Shown: piece after piece, positions 55,956 to 64,000 of the stretch
Layout of the letters: the number at the start of each line of letters is the position of its first letter
Position numbering within the stretch: position 1 is the stretch's first letter
Assembly: GCF_023053635.1 (NCBI RefSeq)
Contig: NC_086172.1
Location: 13,111,501 to 13,175,500 of the forward strand
Source of the DNA: Elgaria multicarinata webbii
Taxonomy: Eukaryota > Chordata > Lepidosauria > Squamata > Anguidae
Direction of reading: 5' to 3'
DNA: 64,000 nt
The notes under the pieces: model-generated
Seen by the model: only the letters and a program-made list of their open reading frames with translations
What the model was told of the DNA's origin: nothing
Databases searched by the model: none
Translations under genes and position numbers: made by a program

Positions 55956-58844
55956 CAGTCTGGGCATATATATATATATACTGAATATATATATATATTG
56001 AGGTTTTTATAATATGCAAACCTATTTAAATTTAATCAGTTAATTAAACAATTAACTTGTTAATCAACTGAAAATATTTAATTGGTAATTCCTAAAAAAA
56101 AAAATATATATATTTATTTATTTTTAGGAATTACCAATTAAATATTTTCAGTTGATTAACAAGTTAATTGTTTAATTAACTGATTAAATTTAAATAGGTT
56201 TGCATATTATAAAAACCTCAATATAGGTGCTTTTTTGACATGTACACATGTTAGTAAGATTAATTAAAGCAAAACAAAACCTAACACTTGGGCATTAGTT
56301 GGGTCATTATAAAAGACACCTCAACTGCTTATCTATGCCATTTTTAAGCTAGCCATTTTGAAAGATGGACACCATATTGATTTCTAATTGATTTTTTTTG
56401 GGGGGGGTCCCTATCGTAAATGACTTATATAGGCCTAAAGTAAACGTGAGCAAAGTAGCACCTTCTTACCACAAATTGCTGGATAATGGTTTTTTATGCG
56501 AGCAGCCCCCACTGCATTAAGAACATGCCTGGATTCAGACTTTGCTCCCACCAGTGGAATAAGGAAGGTGACATTTGCTGATATCCCCTACAGCCCCACG
56601 CACCCTAAAAAAATCTGCTCTGGAGAGTTGAAACACCTTCTGAAACAATGTGGGAAGTGGAGTTGGGGGCTATGGAGGGAGGGGGGAAAGTGGCAGAAGT
56701 TTTCTCCTCCCTTATGCTGATGGGTTTCTTCCACTGGATCAAAAGGCTTCCATGGCGGGAAGGATTGCCCCCATTTGTGGGAGGTGATGTTTGGATCCAA
56801 GCCAATGTTTAGTATTTTATTTTTTATTTCTGATTACAATACCCTCAAACCAATATAGCTTCAAACCAATAACTGAAATGATACAGTGTGTCCTTGTCTC
56901 ATGGCCCCATTTTATTTTATTTCTTGTTAGGGCCAAACCCTTACAAGACAATTTTGAAAATAAAACAATATGATTATTACAATAAATATGAAAACTAATT
57001 CCCCCCACCCCCAATTAATCAACTGGAACCTAAGTTGACTGTTCTTTGATTAGACAGGCTAAAGTTTGTAGCCCTAATAAACTAAGGATAATTTGTTTCT
57101 CCAGACTGGGGCATTCGACTTTAAACCTCTGTCTATTTTAACAGCAGAGTAACATAATACAATAACATAGCGGCTATATACAATTCTGAAAAGTTCATAC
57201 AGCAGACATTTTGCATGGAATGTATAGCTCCTGTATTTACCTCTCTTACAGTACTCATTTCCTCCAACACTATCTCCATCTCTGGACTACATTGAAGGTC
57301 ATGGCCCACAATAAAATGCAAGAACAGCTAGGAGAAAGACAGCAGACAACTTCTATTAGTTTTAAATGCGCTACACCAGGAATTGGGGAACCTGTAAGTC
57401 CAACAGGGGGTTACTCCTACGAGTGTATAGGATTGCACCTTTAATCTGAAAATATAGCAGGAGTTTGCAGGCTGTGGTCTTCCAGATGTTGCGAACCAAC
57501 TCCCATCCACCCCAGCCCACATGATTAGAGATTGCCACCCCCTCCTATACTTGCAGATTATGGGTGCAATCCTACACTCAGTTGCCTGGGAGTAAGCCCC
57601 CCTGAACCAAATTGTATTTCTGAATTGGCATGCATAGGATTGCTCGGTAATGCTTTCCTCTTAATCGACCAATAATTCAGCATGCAATAGTATACCCTTG
57701 CAAATAAATCCAAGAGAATTTGTGACACCCCCAGTGACCCAGAATGAAAAGAAAACAGGAAAGTAGCAGTTTTCTAATTTTTTTTTAAAGCTTCCTTGCC
57801 TGATCATCTCAGGAAGAATCTTACTCATGCCAGATTAGGCAAAAATCTATTCATGTCTGAAATACGATTACTTGAATTTAAGTATTTGTAAGGTGCCTTG
57901 AATTAAGATTTAAAACTGAGAACAATTTAATTTTAATTTCTTTCATTATGTATTTTTACAGATTGAGAGGGTCACAGCTCAGTGGTGGAGCAGAGACTTT
58001 GCTTGCAAAAGGCTCCAGATTCAAAGTCTGGCGTAGTCTCAAATTAAAGTAGGGATGGGAAATCCCTGGTCCTCAGATGTTTTGACCTACAACTCCCATA
58101 AGCCCTTTAGCCAGCACAGCCAATGATAAAAGGCTATTGAGAGCTGTAGAGGCCAAAGCATCTGGGAGGCCTCTAGTTGCCCATCCCTGAGTTAAAAGGA
58201 TGTCCAGATAGCGGGTTAGGAATTGATTTTTCTCTTCCCAAGACCATGGGGGGAGCTGATGCCCATCAGAGTTCATAAATACTGGCATTAAAAGGCAGCT
58301 TCATTTATTCTTATGTCCTACAAATAGTAAGCAATGGATAAACATGACACAATTAAATTATGTAACTCTTATAAGGCGGCCACAGATATTATAAATTCTG
58401 AAAACCTACTGACTTCTATTTAATGGGATTTCTGATTTTGGATATGGGATTTCTAAGAAGGTGTGGTTGGCGGCTGAGTTTTAAAAGGACTAGCTATAAC
58501 AGGTCAGTCACTGCTATGCATAAATCTAAAAAGAAAGTATTATTTAGCATGCTAGCTGTGTGCCAACACAGTCCAAGTGCATCAAAAACAGTGTACTAAA
58601 TGTTTAGCATGACTTCATTGAGATGTGGACTTCAACCAAGGGAACATTAATTCTATTCTGTCACTTTCAATACTAACAAAATGATAAGAACAAGAATGGT
58701 TAGAAATATTTACACAAATAACACTGTGCAAAACCTTCTTTATTGCTTCTTTTACCTGAGTGGCTGTTGGAGCTTTTCCAGGGCATAGTCCTAGCAAGCT
58801 TCCCATTTTCAGCTCTGCTTCTTTAACAGTATAATCCTCGGGAA
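44645..58844 (-). CDS. USP40: USP40, C-terminal 420 residues (gene continues past right edge)
   Basis: Ubiquitin-specific peptidase 40, a cysteine deubiquitinase; only its non-catalytic C-terminal third is in the window. Exons (minus, in order): 58756-58844, 57241-57327, 54535-54571, 53931-53995, 53499-53573, 52507-52633, 50885-50979, 49841-49959, 49281-49346, 48883-49093, 47747-47842, 46557-46648, 44645-44750. All phases join. Recognised blocks include FIVGHDLQCSPEMEI, SWHLRKIDWCYEVGEAL, GFLKVPVWWY, CYVGDIEISGEAFLEDLK, RIPGERDYYHPVDLAWD, VENIEIAKYSPGKFEWMPI, a Lys run before SLKDGDIIGVK, LLLDDSKDFSTIKDD and the end PETALSISVGAFS. These agree with my memory of the human USP40 tail; no search was run. 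The region probably forms ubiquitin-like folds (inference). The acceptor of the 58844 exon is uncertain: a second AG about 9 nt further in also fits. The Cys and His catalytic boxes are not in the window. Confidence 0.85.
44800..45310 (-). mobile_element. Probable Penelope-like retroelement fragment
   Basis: The minus strand has degraded GIY-YIG-like peptides (FYIRQTGHSLCKSINGAQSD) followed by IRNGNVQKPV and, further 3', the widely dispersed reptile block around GAGTCTTGTGGCATCTTAA. This order fits a Penelope-like element endonuclease and tail. The frame is broken. Family call is from recall of the motif only. Confidence 0.5.
45905..45980. mobile_element. Short MITE (ACTCAGAAGTAAG family)
   Basis: Carries GTACTCAGAAGCAAGGCCCA, TTAAGCTCAGTGGGATG and the end GGTTGCAGCCTTA. 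It is the same short family as 49735-49822 and 57563-57650. Confidence 0.5.
48262..48400 (+). mobile_element. L2-like LINE fragment
   Basis: GCCCATCCTCTGGAACACCC resembles the codons for the L2 ORF2 end (LWNTLP), followed by GTTTTAAATGCCTCCCAAAA. Short and diverged. Confidence 0.4.
49735..49822. mobile_element. Short MITE (ACTCAGAAGTAAG family)
   Basis: AAATCCTACATGTCTACTCA at the left and CGATTATAGGATTGCAGCTT at the right, with CCCACTGAGTTCAATGGGAC in the middle forming a hairpin. About 88 bp, next to a USP40 exon. Confidence 0.6.
50275..50402 (+). mobile_element. Dispersed SINE/LINE-like tail
   Basis: Contains GCTCTGGGCTAGATGGACTA, ATGGTCTGATTCAGCATAAG and GCATTCCTAGGTTCATA, a dispersed amniote repeat tail. 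Family unresolved. A relative with CTGGACTGGATGGACCCTTG lies at 51785-51985. Confidence 0.45.
51415..51985. mobile_element. Foldback MITE followed by a dispersed repeat tail
   Basis: 51415-51776 has inverted blocks (GTTGTTTAGGAGCTAAATAA against TTGCTTAGCCCCTAAACAAC; CATGGGCTGTC against GACAGTCCATGGGTTGTTTA) and resembles the MITE at 4.6 kb. 51785-51985 is a separate repeat with GGTTGGCCACTGTGTAAACA and GATCTGATCCAGCATGGCTC. Confidence 0.5.
52105..52320. mobile_element. Foldback MITE remnant
   Basis: Left CTCCTATGCATG and AGCCATGCTTAACTAAAAG; right CTAAACCATGGTTTAGCATG then TCATGCAAACAC. Partly complementary ends; adjacent to the USP40 exon at 52507 but not overlapping it. Confidence 0.4.
54408..54480 (-). 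mobile_element. CR1 3'-terminal stub
   Basis: ATCATAGAATCGTAGAGTTG, GAAGGGGCCTATAAGGCCAT and CCCCTGCTCAATGCA are the reverse of the CR1 3' terminus. Only about 70 bp remain. Confidence 0.85.
54735..55062 (+). mobile_element. L2-like LINE 3' end
   Basis: ORF2 end remnant (TTCAGGTATCAGTTAAAGAC, ATATTTATTTGTTCAAGC: FRYQLKTYLFVQA), then 3' UTR ending GGAAGGGTAGGGTATAAATA and an AT tail. Truncated, diverged. Confidence 0.7.
55426..55620 (-). mobile_element. Helitron 3' end with helicase C-terminus
   Basis: The minus strand keeps an open frame (55605-55459) reading FNVVAMSRVRRSEDVK, LKIIDGKEQGK and VYTKNVVFKEILTK then stop, matching the last helicase motif (VALSRVR-like) and end of Helitron RepHel proteins. 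Just downstream is a 16-nt hairpin CCTGTCGTATGACGGG and then CTTTTTCACTAG followed by T. A hairpin a short way before a CTRR end, inserted before T, is the known Helitron 3' structure. The 5' part is not recognised, so this is a 3' remnant in a USP40 intron. Confidence 0.75.
55751..55906. repeat. Tandem duplication, 2 x 78 bp
   Basis: Unit 1 55751-55828 and unit 2 55829-55906 share GGAACTTGGAACTTCCATAG and GAGGGCAAAAACTAT with few changes. Each begins with CTYGGAAC and contains the complement GTTCCRAG, giving an 8-bp stem. Each also holds a TAGATGGCACC / TAAATGGCGCC core resembling a CTCF site. Confidence 0.85.
55921..55953. repeat. (GA)n microsatellite
   Basis: About 16 AG units directly right of the tandem duplication, followed by (TA)n stretches to 55996. 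Confidence 0.95.
55995..56224. repeat. 230-bp perfect palindrome (foldback element)
   Basis: Arms of about 103 bp (55995-56097 and 56122-56224) are perfect inverted copies by eye, separated by about 24 bp of A/T. The ends read ATTGAGGTTTTTATAAT and its complement, next to TA dinucleotides, as in Tc1/mariner-type MITEs. No coding capacity. Confidence 0.93.
57563..57650. mobile_element. Short MITE (ACTCAGAAGTAAG family)
   Basis: GTGCAATCCTACACTCAGTT at the left, GGCATGCATAGGATTGCTCG at the right, with GGGAGTAAGCCCCCC in between. A truncated relative lies at 57395-57440. Confidence 0.65.
58050..58190. mobile_element. Short hAT-type MITE
   Basis: Ends TAGGGATGGGAAATCCC and GTTGCCCATCCCTG are inverted repeats; the interior holds ACAACTCCCATAAGCCC. 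The flanking octamers AATTAAAG and AGTTAAAA match at six of eight positions, consistent with an old 8-bp target duplication. Confidence 0.7.
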
Positions 58845-58934
58845 CTTAAGGGAGTTCAAAATAGGAGCACACAAAGTTTTGCTTATTAATGCAATACTAT
58901 TAAGCAAGAAATCCCCAAAATGCACTGCAATACA

Positions 58935-59515
58935 TATTTATTTATTTATAGATTTCTATCACACCCTACATCACTAGGATCTCACGGTGGCATACAGATA
59001 AAATTATACAACAATAAAATATACACAGCTAAAAACAAATTAAACCATTAATCAAGTTAAAACCAATATAGAATTTAAAAGCAGTAAAAGCAATTAAAAC
59101 AGTTTAAACAATGTGCAAGCTTGGTAAATTTAGCCATCAAAGGCTTTGTTAAAAAGCCATGTCTTTACTTGGCGTCGGAATAGAGTCAGCATTGGTGCCA
59201 GTCGGGCCTCCAAGGGGAGGGCATTCCACAGTCGGCATGACACCACAGAGAAAGCCCTCTCCCATGTCCCACCATAGTGTATGCCTTGTGTTGGTGGGAC
59301 ACGGAGGAGGGCTTCTCCAACAGATCTCAAGTCTTGGGCGGACATATATAAGGAGAGGCTCTCCCTCAAGTATCAAGGTCCCAAGCCATTTAGGGCTTTA
59401 AACATCATTAGCACCACCCTGAATTCTGACTGGAAGTGTATAGGCAGCCAGTGCAATTCTTTTAAGACCGGTGTTATATGGTCTCTCTGGGATGTACTGG
59501 TCAGCAGTCTAAATT
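58935..59515 (-). mobile_element. L2 LINE 3' end
   Basis: The minus strand encodes SLYMSAQDLRSVGEALLRVP, ERAFSVVSCRLWNALPLEAR and LFRRQVKTWLFNKAF, the L2 ORF2 C-terminus, with the 3' UTR and ATTTATTTAT tail at the left. It abuts the DIRS element. Confidence 0.88.
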
Positions 59516-61741
59516 AGAAAGATTGGGTCACTGGACACGTCATTGTTAATTAGAACTTACAAGGCCCAGTGGTTTTACGTGTTGGATAGACAGGCTGTTT
59601 ACCTGTAACTGTAGTTCTTTGAGTGGTCACCTGTGTATTCACATATTATAGGCTCTGTGCCTGCACAGAGCCACGACTTGGAAACTTCTATAGCTAAGGA
59701 GTGCTGTTTGGTGGGAAACCTCCCCCAAAGTCCTACTGCACATGTCCAGAGGGGTTCCTGCCCATCTCCTCAGTTCCTGGAGACCAACTTGCTGACCTCA
59801 AGGTCGAGGTGAAAGGACCCCTATCGATGTCCATAAGGTATGTAGACACTGAAGAGGGGCAGTGTTGTTGTTGTTGTTGTTGTGTGAATGCACAGATGAC
59901 CACTTGAAGAACTAGTTACAGGTAAGCAACCTGTCTTTCTTCTTTGTGGTCTCTGTGCATCACACATTATGGGAGATTAGTAAGCTGACTTACCAGAGGA
60001 GGGTAGGTGTCGCTTAATTGCTACTGCAGTATAGGATATAGGACTGCTCATCCAAAGTTGCAGTCCTGGTGAGCTCTGGTGTTGAGGTGGTAGTGAGTTA
60101 TAAATGTTAACGGCTTCAACCATGTGGCAGTCCGACACAACTCAGGTAAGCAAAGGCTGTCAACGTTGACATCGCCCACGTGGAATGAGCCATTAGTGAA
60201 CTGCGAATTTTGAGGTTCGCTAGCTGGTAGGGTATTCTGACCGGGTGAACTATCGAAGAGGTGAATTTTTGGAATGCGACTGGCTGTCTCTTCCTTGCCC
60301 CTCCATAGCATACAAACAGTTTTGGGGAGCTACGGAAATCTGATGTTTGAGGTTTGTAGAAGGCTAAGGCTCTTCTGACATTGAGTGTGTGGCGAGTTCT
60401 TTCCAGTGGGGAGGACCGAGAGGGAAAAAAGATAGGTAAAATGATGTCTTGATTAACGTGAAATTCTGTTACGACTTTAAGAAGGAAGGAGATGTTGGGA
60501 TGGAGGACGGCCTTATCCTTGTGGAAAATGAGGAATGGAACATCGATGTGGAGGGCGCAGAGTTCATCTGCTCTCCTGGAGGTTGAGATGGCAATGAGGA
60601 AAGCCACTTCCCAGGTGAGCAGTCTCAGGTCGGTGGTGACCAGAGATTCAAAGGATCTTGATAGAAGAGTTTTGAGTACCACCGACAAGCTCCATTGAGG
60701 AATGCAGGTTCGGACAGGAGGAGTGAAATTGTTTATTCCCTTAAGGAATTGATAAGCAAGAGGATGGGAAAATGGTGAGTGCCCTTCAATAGTAGGCTTA
60801 TAAGCCGTTATCATGGCTTTCTAAAAGAGTAAGTGTAGGAAAAAAAGGATTCCCACAATAGGGTCTGTTTGGGGGTCGATATCGTGGAGTCTGGCTAAGT
60901 GGAGAAAAGCTTCCCATTTCACCTTAAAGGCTCGTCTAGTACTTGGTTTTCTGGCCTCTAAAAGAATGCTCCATATCTTCTCTGGTATGAGGGAGGGATC
61001 CTTCATGCGGTGAGGCAGAGGGATGGAATGTCCGGATGGCGGAGAGTTCCGCTGTGCCTCATCCATAGGGTTGGAGAAGGAGGCAGTTGGGTGTATTCTC
61101 CTCTGGCCATCTCGAGCGGGGTGGGGTGGGGGTGAACCACGGTTGTCAGGGCCACCAAGGGGTGAGGAAAATGCAAATAGATCTATTTTCAGCTGACCCC
61201 ATTTGCCCACTAGGAGCCAAAAGGAGTTGAGCCTGAGCTCCCACTCATGGGATGTGGAAAATTCTCTGCTGAGCATGTCGGCTCGGAGGTTGGTCCTTCT
61301 GGGGATATGGAGTGCTGAAATTTGAAAGTTGTTCTTGACACGCCAGTTTAGGATGTCCATGGTGAGACTAAGAAGGTGTGTTGAGCAGCTTCCTTCCTGT
61401 TGGTTTAGGTGCCATAGCACCGTGGTGTTGTTGGTGTGGACCAGGACATGGTGACCAGAGAGGTGGTCTCTGAAAACTAATAGGGCTTTCTGCACTGCTA
61501 AGAGTTCTAGAATGTTGATGTGCACGTTGGTCGCAGTAGGTGACCAGAGGCATTGTGTTTGTAGGCGGTTGCAATGCGCACCCCAACCCCTTTGGGGGGC
61601 ATTCAGTGTTAGGACTCAGGAAGGGGGAGGAGGGATGAAGGGTAAGCCCTGGAGTAGATTGCCGCGGTTGGTCCACCACCAAAGGGAGTTCATGATGTCG
61701 ACAGGTAGTCAAACATGGAACCTCCTTGTGTTGGCCTTTGA

Positions 61742-61818
61742 TGGGAATTATTTATTACATTTATTTATTACATTTGTATTCCGCCCCATAGCCGAAGCTC
61801 TCTGGGTGGTTTACATAT
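61742..61818 (-). mobile_element. L2 3' tail inside the DIRS element
   Basis: ATTTATTACATTTATTTATT tail, then TATTCCGCCCCATAGCCGAA and GCTCTCTGGGTGGTTTAC, the reverse of the L2 3' stem also seen at 20.3 and 28.7 kb. Only about 75 bp. Confidence 0.8.
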
Positions 61819-62138
61819 GATTTGAGGAAGCATTTGAAGAATCATTTCTGAAGTGGCCTCATGTGGAGCCTTGCCAATGTGATGACAGAGGCCATCGCAG
61901 CCATATGTCCTAACAATGCTTGGACATGGAAGCAGTCGTGGTCAGGTCTTGAATGAGCCTGGAGGCGAAGGCTACTATTACATCAGCTCAGCATTGGGGA
62001 CGGTATGCTTTTGCTGACCTGGTGTTGAGGACGGCGCCAATGAAGGTGATCTTTTGGGTTGGGGTCATCTGTGACTTTCCCATGCCTTGGATGCTGAGAA
62101 CTGATTGCACTGTGGATACTGCTTTTTGAAGGGTATTT

Positions 62139-62342
62139 TTTATTTTATTTTTATTTAAGGATTTTTATGCCGCCATTCAGCCAAAAAAGGCTCTCATGGC
62201 GGCTTACAAAGGTATTTCTTGACAGTCCCTGCCCACAGGCTTACAATCTAAAAGACATGACACAAAAGGAAAGGGGATTGAGAGGGAGGAGGAGGAGGGG
62301 GGAAAGGAAAGCAAATTCAGGCACTACAATCTTAGTTGGAAA
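62139..62342 (-). mobile_element. LINE 3' end inside the DIRS element
   Basis: TTTTTATTTAAGGATTTTTA, TGCCGCCATTCAGCCAAAAA and AGGCTCTCATGGCGGCTTAC are the reverse of the tail found at 1138-1232, here with more 3' UTR (AGGCTTACAATCTAAAAGAC). The minisatellite directly to the right may belong to the same insertion. Confidence 0.7.
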
Positions 62343-62362
62343 GTTCAGCAGTTACAGGTGAC

Positions 62363-62781
62363 AGCAGGAGGGAGGGGGCTCTCAGCTGGAGCTGGACCCA
62401 GGCACGGTGGAGAGGTGCCTGGCTGCTGCTTCCTCCCTCACTGGTGGCCTCTCAAGGGACAGTTGGTAGCAGGAGGGAGGGGGCTCTCAGCTGGAGCTGG
62501 ACCCAGGCACGGTGGAGAGGTGCCTGGCTGCTGCTTCCTCCCTCACTGGTGGCCTCTGCAGAGACAGTTGGTAGCAGGAGGGAGGGGGCTCTCAGCTGGA
62601 GCTGGACCCAGGCACGGTGGAGAGGTGCCTGGCTGCTGCTTCCTCCCTCACTGGTGGCCTCTCCAGAGACAGTTGTAGCAGGAGGGAGGGGGCTCTCAGC
62701 TGGAGCTGGACCCAGGCACGGTGGAGAGGTGCCTGGCTGCTGCTTCCTCCCTCACTGGTGGCCTCTCCAGAGACAGTATGT
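62363..62781. repeat. Minisatellite, 4 copies of 104/105 bp
   Basis: Copies start at 62363, 62468, 62573 and 62677 with AGCAGGAGGGAGGGGGCTCT and share AGGCACGGTGGAGAGGTGCC; differences between copies are few. It lies between LINE 3' UTR and the DIRS gag-like segment. The Trp/Gly-rich frames through it are repeat artefacts. Confidence 0.95.
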
Positions 62782-64000
62782 CCGGGAGGAGGCTACTATC
62801 AACAGTCAGTATGGGTATACTTCAACCCCTTAGCGCCATAGGTAGGCGCAGACGACTGCCATGCACTTCGTGAATAATAATAAAGAAAACTTTCATCCTG
62901 AAAGACTCTGGCTAGTTCGCTCTGGTCATCAGGGAGATAATTGCACAGGGAGCCAATCTTTTCCCAGAGAAATAATTGGTAGTGAGCCATAGTGACTTGA
63001 TAATTCGCTCCTCTTAGCCCCAGGGTAGCAGAGGAGTATATCCTTCTTACCAGTACATCTAAGCGTTGGCCTACCTTGTCAGTCAGGGGTGCGTGTATAC
63101 GCTGCATCCTACCTTGTGACGATTCAACTATAATTGAGCTTGGCTTGGGATGTGTGAATAAGAAGCCAGCATCCTCGTCTTGCACCTTGCATAAAGATTC
63201 TAGTCCTTTTGACTTTGGTGCCATTGAGGAAGGTGTTTTCCATGACTGCTTCACTGTATGCTGTAAGGTCGGGAGGAATGGGATGGAGACTGGTGCCACA
63301 GCTTCAGTGTAGATGATATCGAAGACTGGGTCCTGTACCTTTTGGGCCTGTTGTTGGGTTTCTATGTCCAATGCCTGTGCCGTACGAAGCACTTGGACAG
63401 TGAAGTGGAAGAAGTCTTGTGATGGGGATGTGCCATCATTTGTATCATTTGTATCCACAGCATCCTCCGGGGATGATATTGAGGGCTGGATTGAGACCAC
63501 TGAAGAGGAATCAAAGACATAGTCATCCACTGACTTGGACGAGAGAGACCCACGGTCACAGCCCCTGGCACATTAGAGTTCGGTGGTGGTGGTAGTGGGT
63601 GGTTTAGAGCTCAATTTTACCTCAGTATTGAAGGCTCCTGTGGTGGGATTCTTGGCAGATGAAGCCAAACTCCCCTTAGAGGAACCAGTGGCAGCCTTGG
63701 AGAGGCCGGTTGCTTGGATGGGCATAAAATCATAGCTGGTGGTTGGCGGGGCAAAGCAGTCAAGGATGCACTTTGACTTTGAAAATTTCTTCCAAGAGGG
63801 GGGCTCTTTTGTAATGGAAGTCCCTGTCTGTCGGGGCTTGCCAGTTATCATAGAATGAGTGCTGGTTGGGAGGAAGAGGCCAAAAAAAGTCTCTGTCCCA
63901 GTCTCTTTCTCTAACCGAGGATCTGTCTCTATAGTGTAGGGACTCCAGCAAGTGCATCGACTGCGGTGAAAGTGGCTGAGCAGGATGCAGGAGCTGCGGA

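Larger units (their letters stand above)
59580..64000 (-). mobile_element. DIRS-type tyrosine-recombinase retroelement, broken, runs off right edge
   Basis: Minus-strand order: gag-like segment (about 62.8-64.0 kb), reverse transcriptase/RNase H remnants (about 60.8-61.7 kb; MHINILELLAVQKALLVF fits RNase H) and a tyrosine recombinase segment (about 60.1-60.8 kb, with the RADEL arginine box). Its end carries two inverted arms of about 50 bp (59591-59645 and 59881-59935; ACCTGTAACT...GTAGTTCTT against AAGAACTAGTTACAGGT), as in DIRS termini. Several breaks plus nested LINE material; not whole. Long open stretches remain, so it is not very ancient. It sits in a USP40 intron. Confidence 0.85.

Noticed and set aside
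62336-62833. Plus-strand 165-codon frame with four Trp/Gly-rich repeats
   Set aside because: It is translation of the four-copy minisatellite. All units are 104/105 bp, so more than one frame stays open by repetition alone.

Overview
This is vertebrate nuclear DNA, almost certainly from a squamate reptile (lizard or snake). The pointers are a Sauria-type tRNA-derived SINE (about 40.64-40.85 kb), a BovB-like RTE LINE, many L2 and CR1 LINE pieces, a DIRS retroelement, a Helitron end, a probable Penelope-like element and many foldback MITEs. All genes are split by introns with GT/AG junctions; nothing looks bacterial or viral-genomic.

Two host genes run head to tail on the minus strand. TRAF3IP1 (IFT54) is complete: 17 coding exons from the ATG at 39458 to the stop at 6265, encoding 709 residues. 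Its first exon lies in a CpG-rich promoter with a CRE, a CCAAT box and RFX-like X-boxes. To its right are the last 13 coding exons of a ubiquitin-specific protease that I read as USP40 (58844 down to 44645, 420 C-terminal residues). Its catalytic part would lie beyond the right edge. Every exon phase in both genes was checked by hand and joins in frame.

Layout: 0-6.2 kb is intergenic sequence with LINE and MITE fragments. 6.2-39.5 kb is TRAF3IP1. Its introns hold an unusually well preserved CR1 with both reading frames open (33.99-37.47 kb, intron 1), a decayed CR1 (12.55-14.34 kb), a solo LTR (25.04-25.86 kb), head-to-head L2 tails around a near-perfect 475-bp palindrome (20.38-20.86 kb), and a BovB-like fragment split by a MITE. 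39.3-40.1 kb is the promoter/CpG island. 40.2-42.1 kb holds a hAT MITE, the Sauria SINE and a purine-rich tract. 42.1-58.8 kb is the USP40 3' part, whose introns carry a Helitron 3' end beside a tandem 78-bp repeat and a second, perfect palindrome (55.99-56.22 kb). 58.9-64 kb is an L2 tail followed by a broken DIRS element that contains a LINE tail and a four-copy 104/105-bp minisatellite.

I see no operon, CRISPR array or other new multi-gene system. The points most worth a second look are the two long palindromes, the CR1 with open frames but a clipped 3' end, the Helitron end with its neighbouring repeats, the RFX-like sites at the cilia gene, and the TRAF3IP1-USP40 adjacency.
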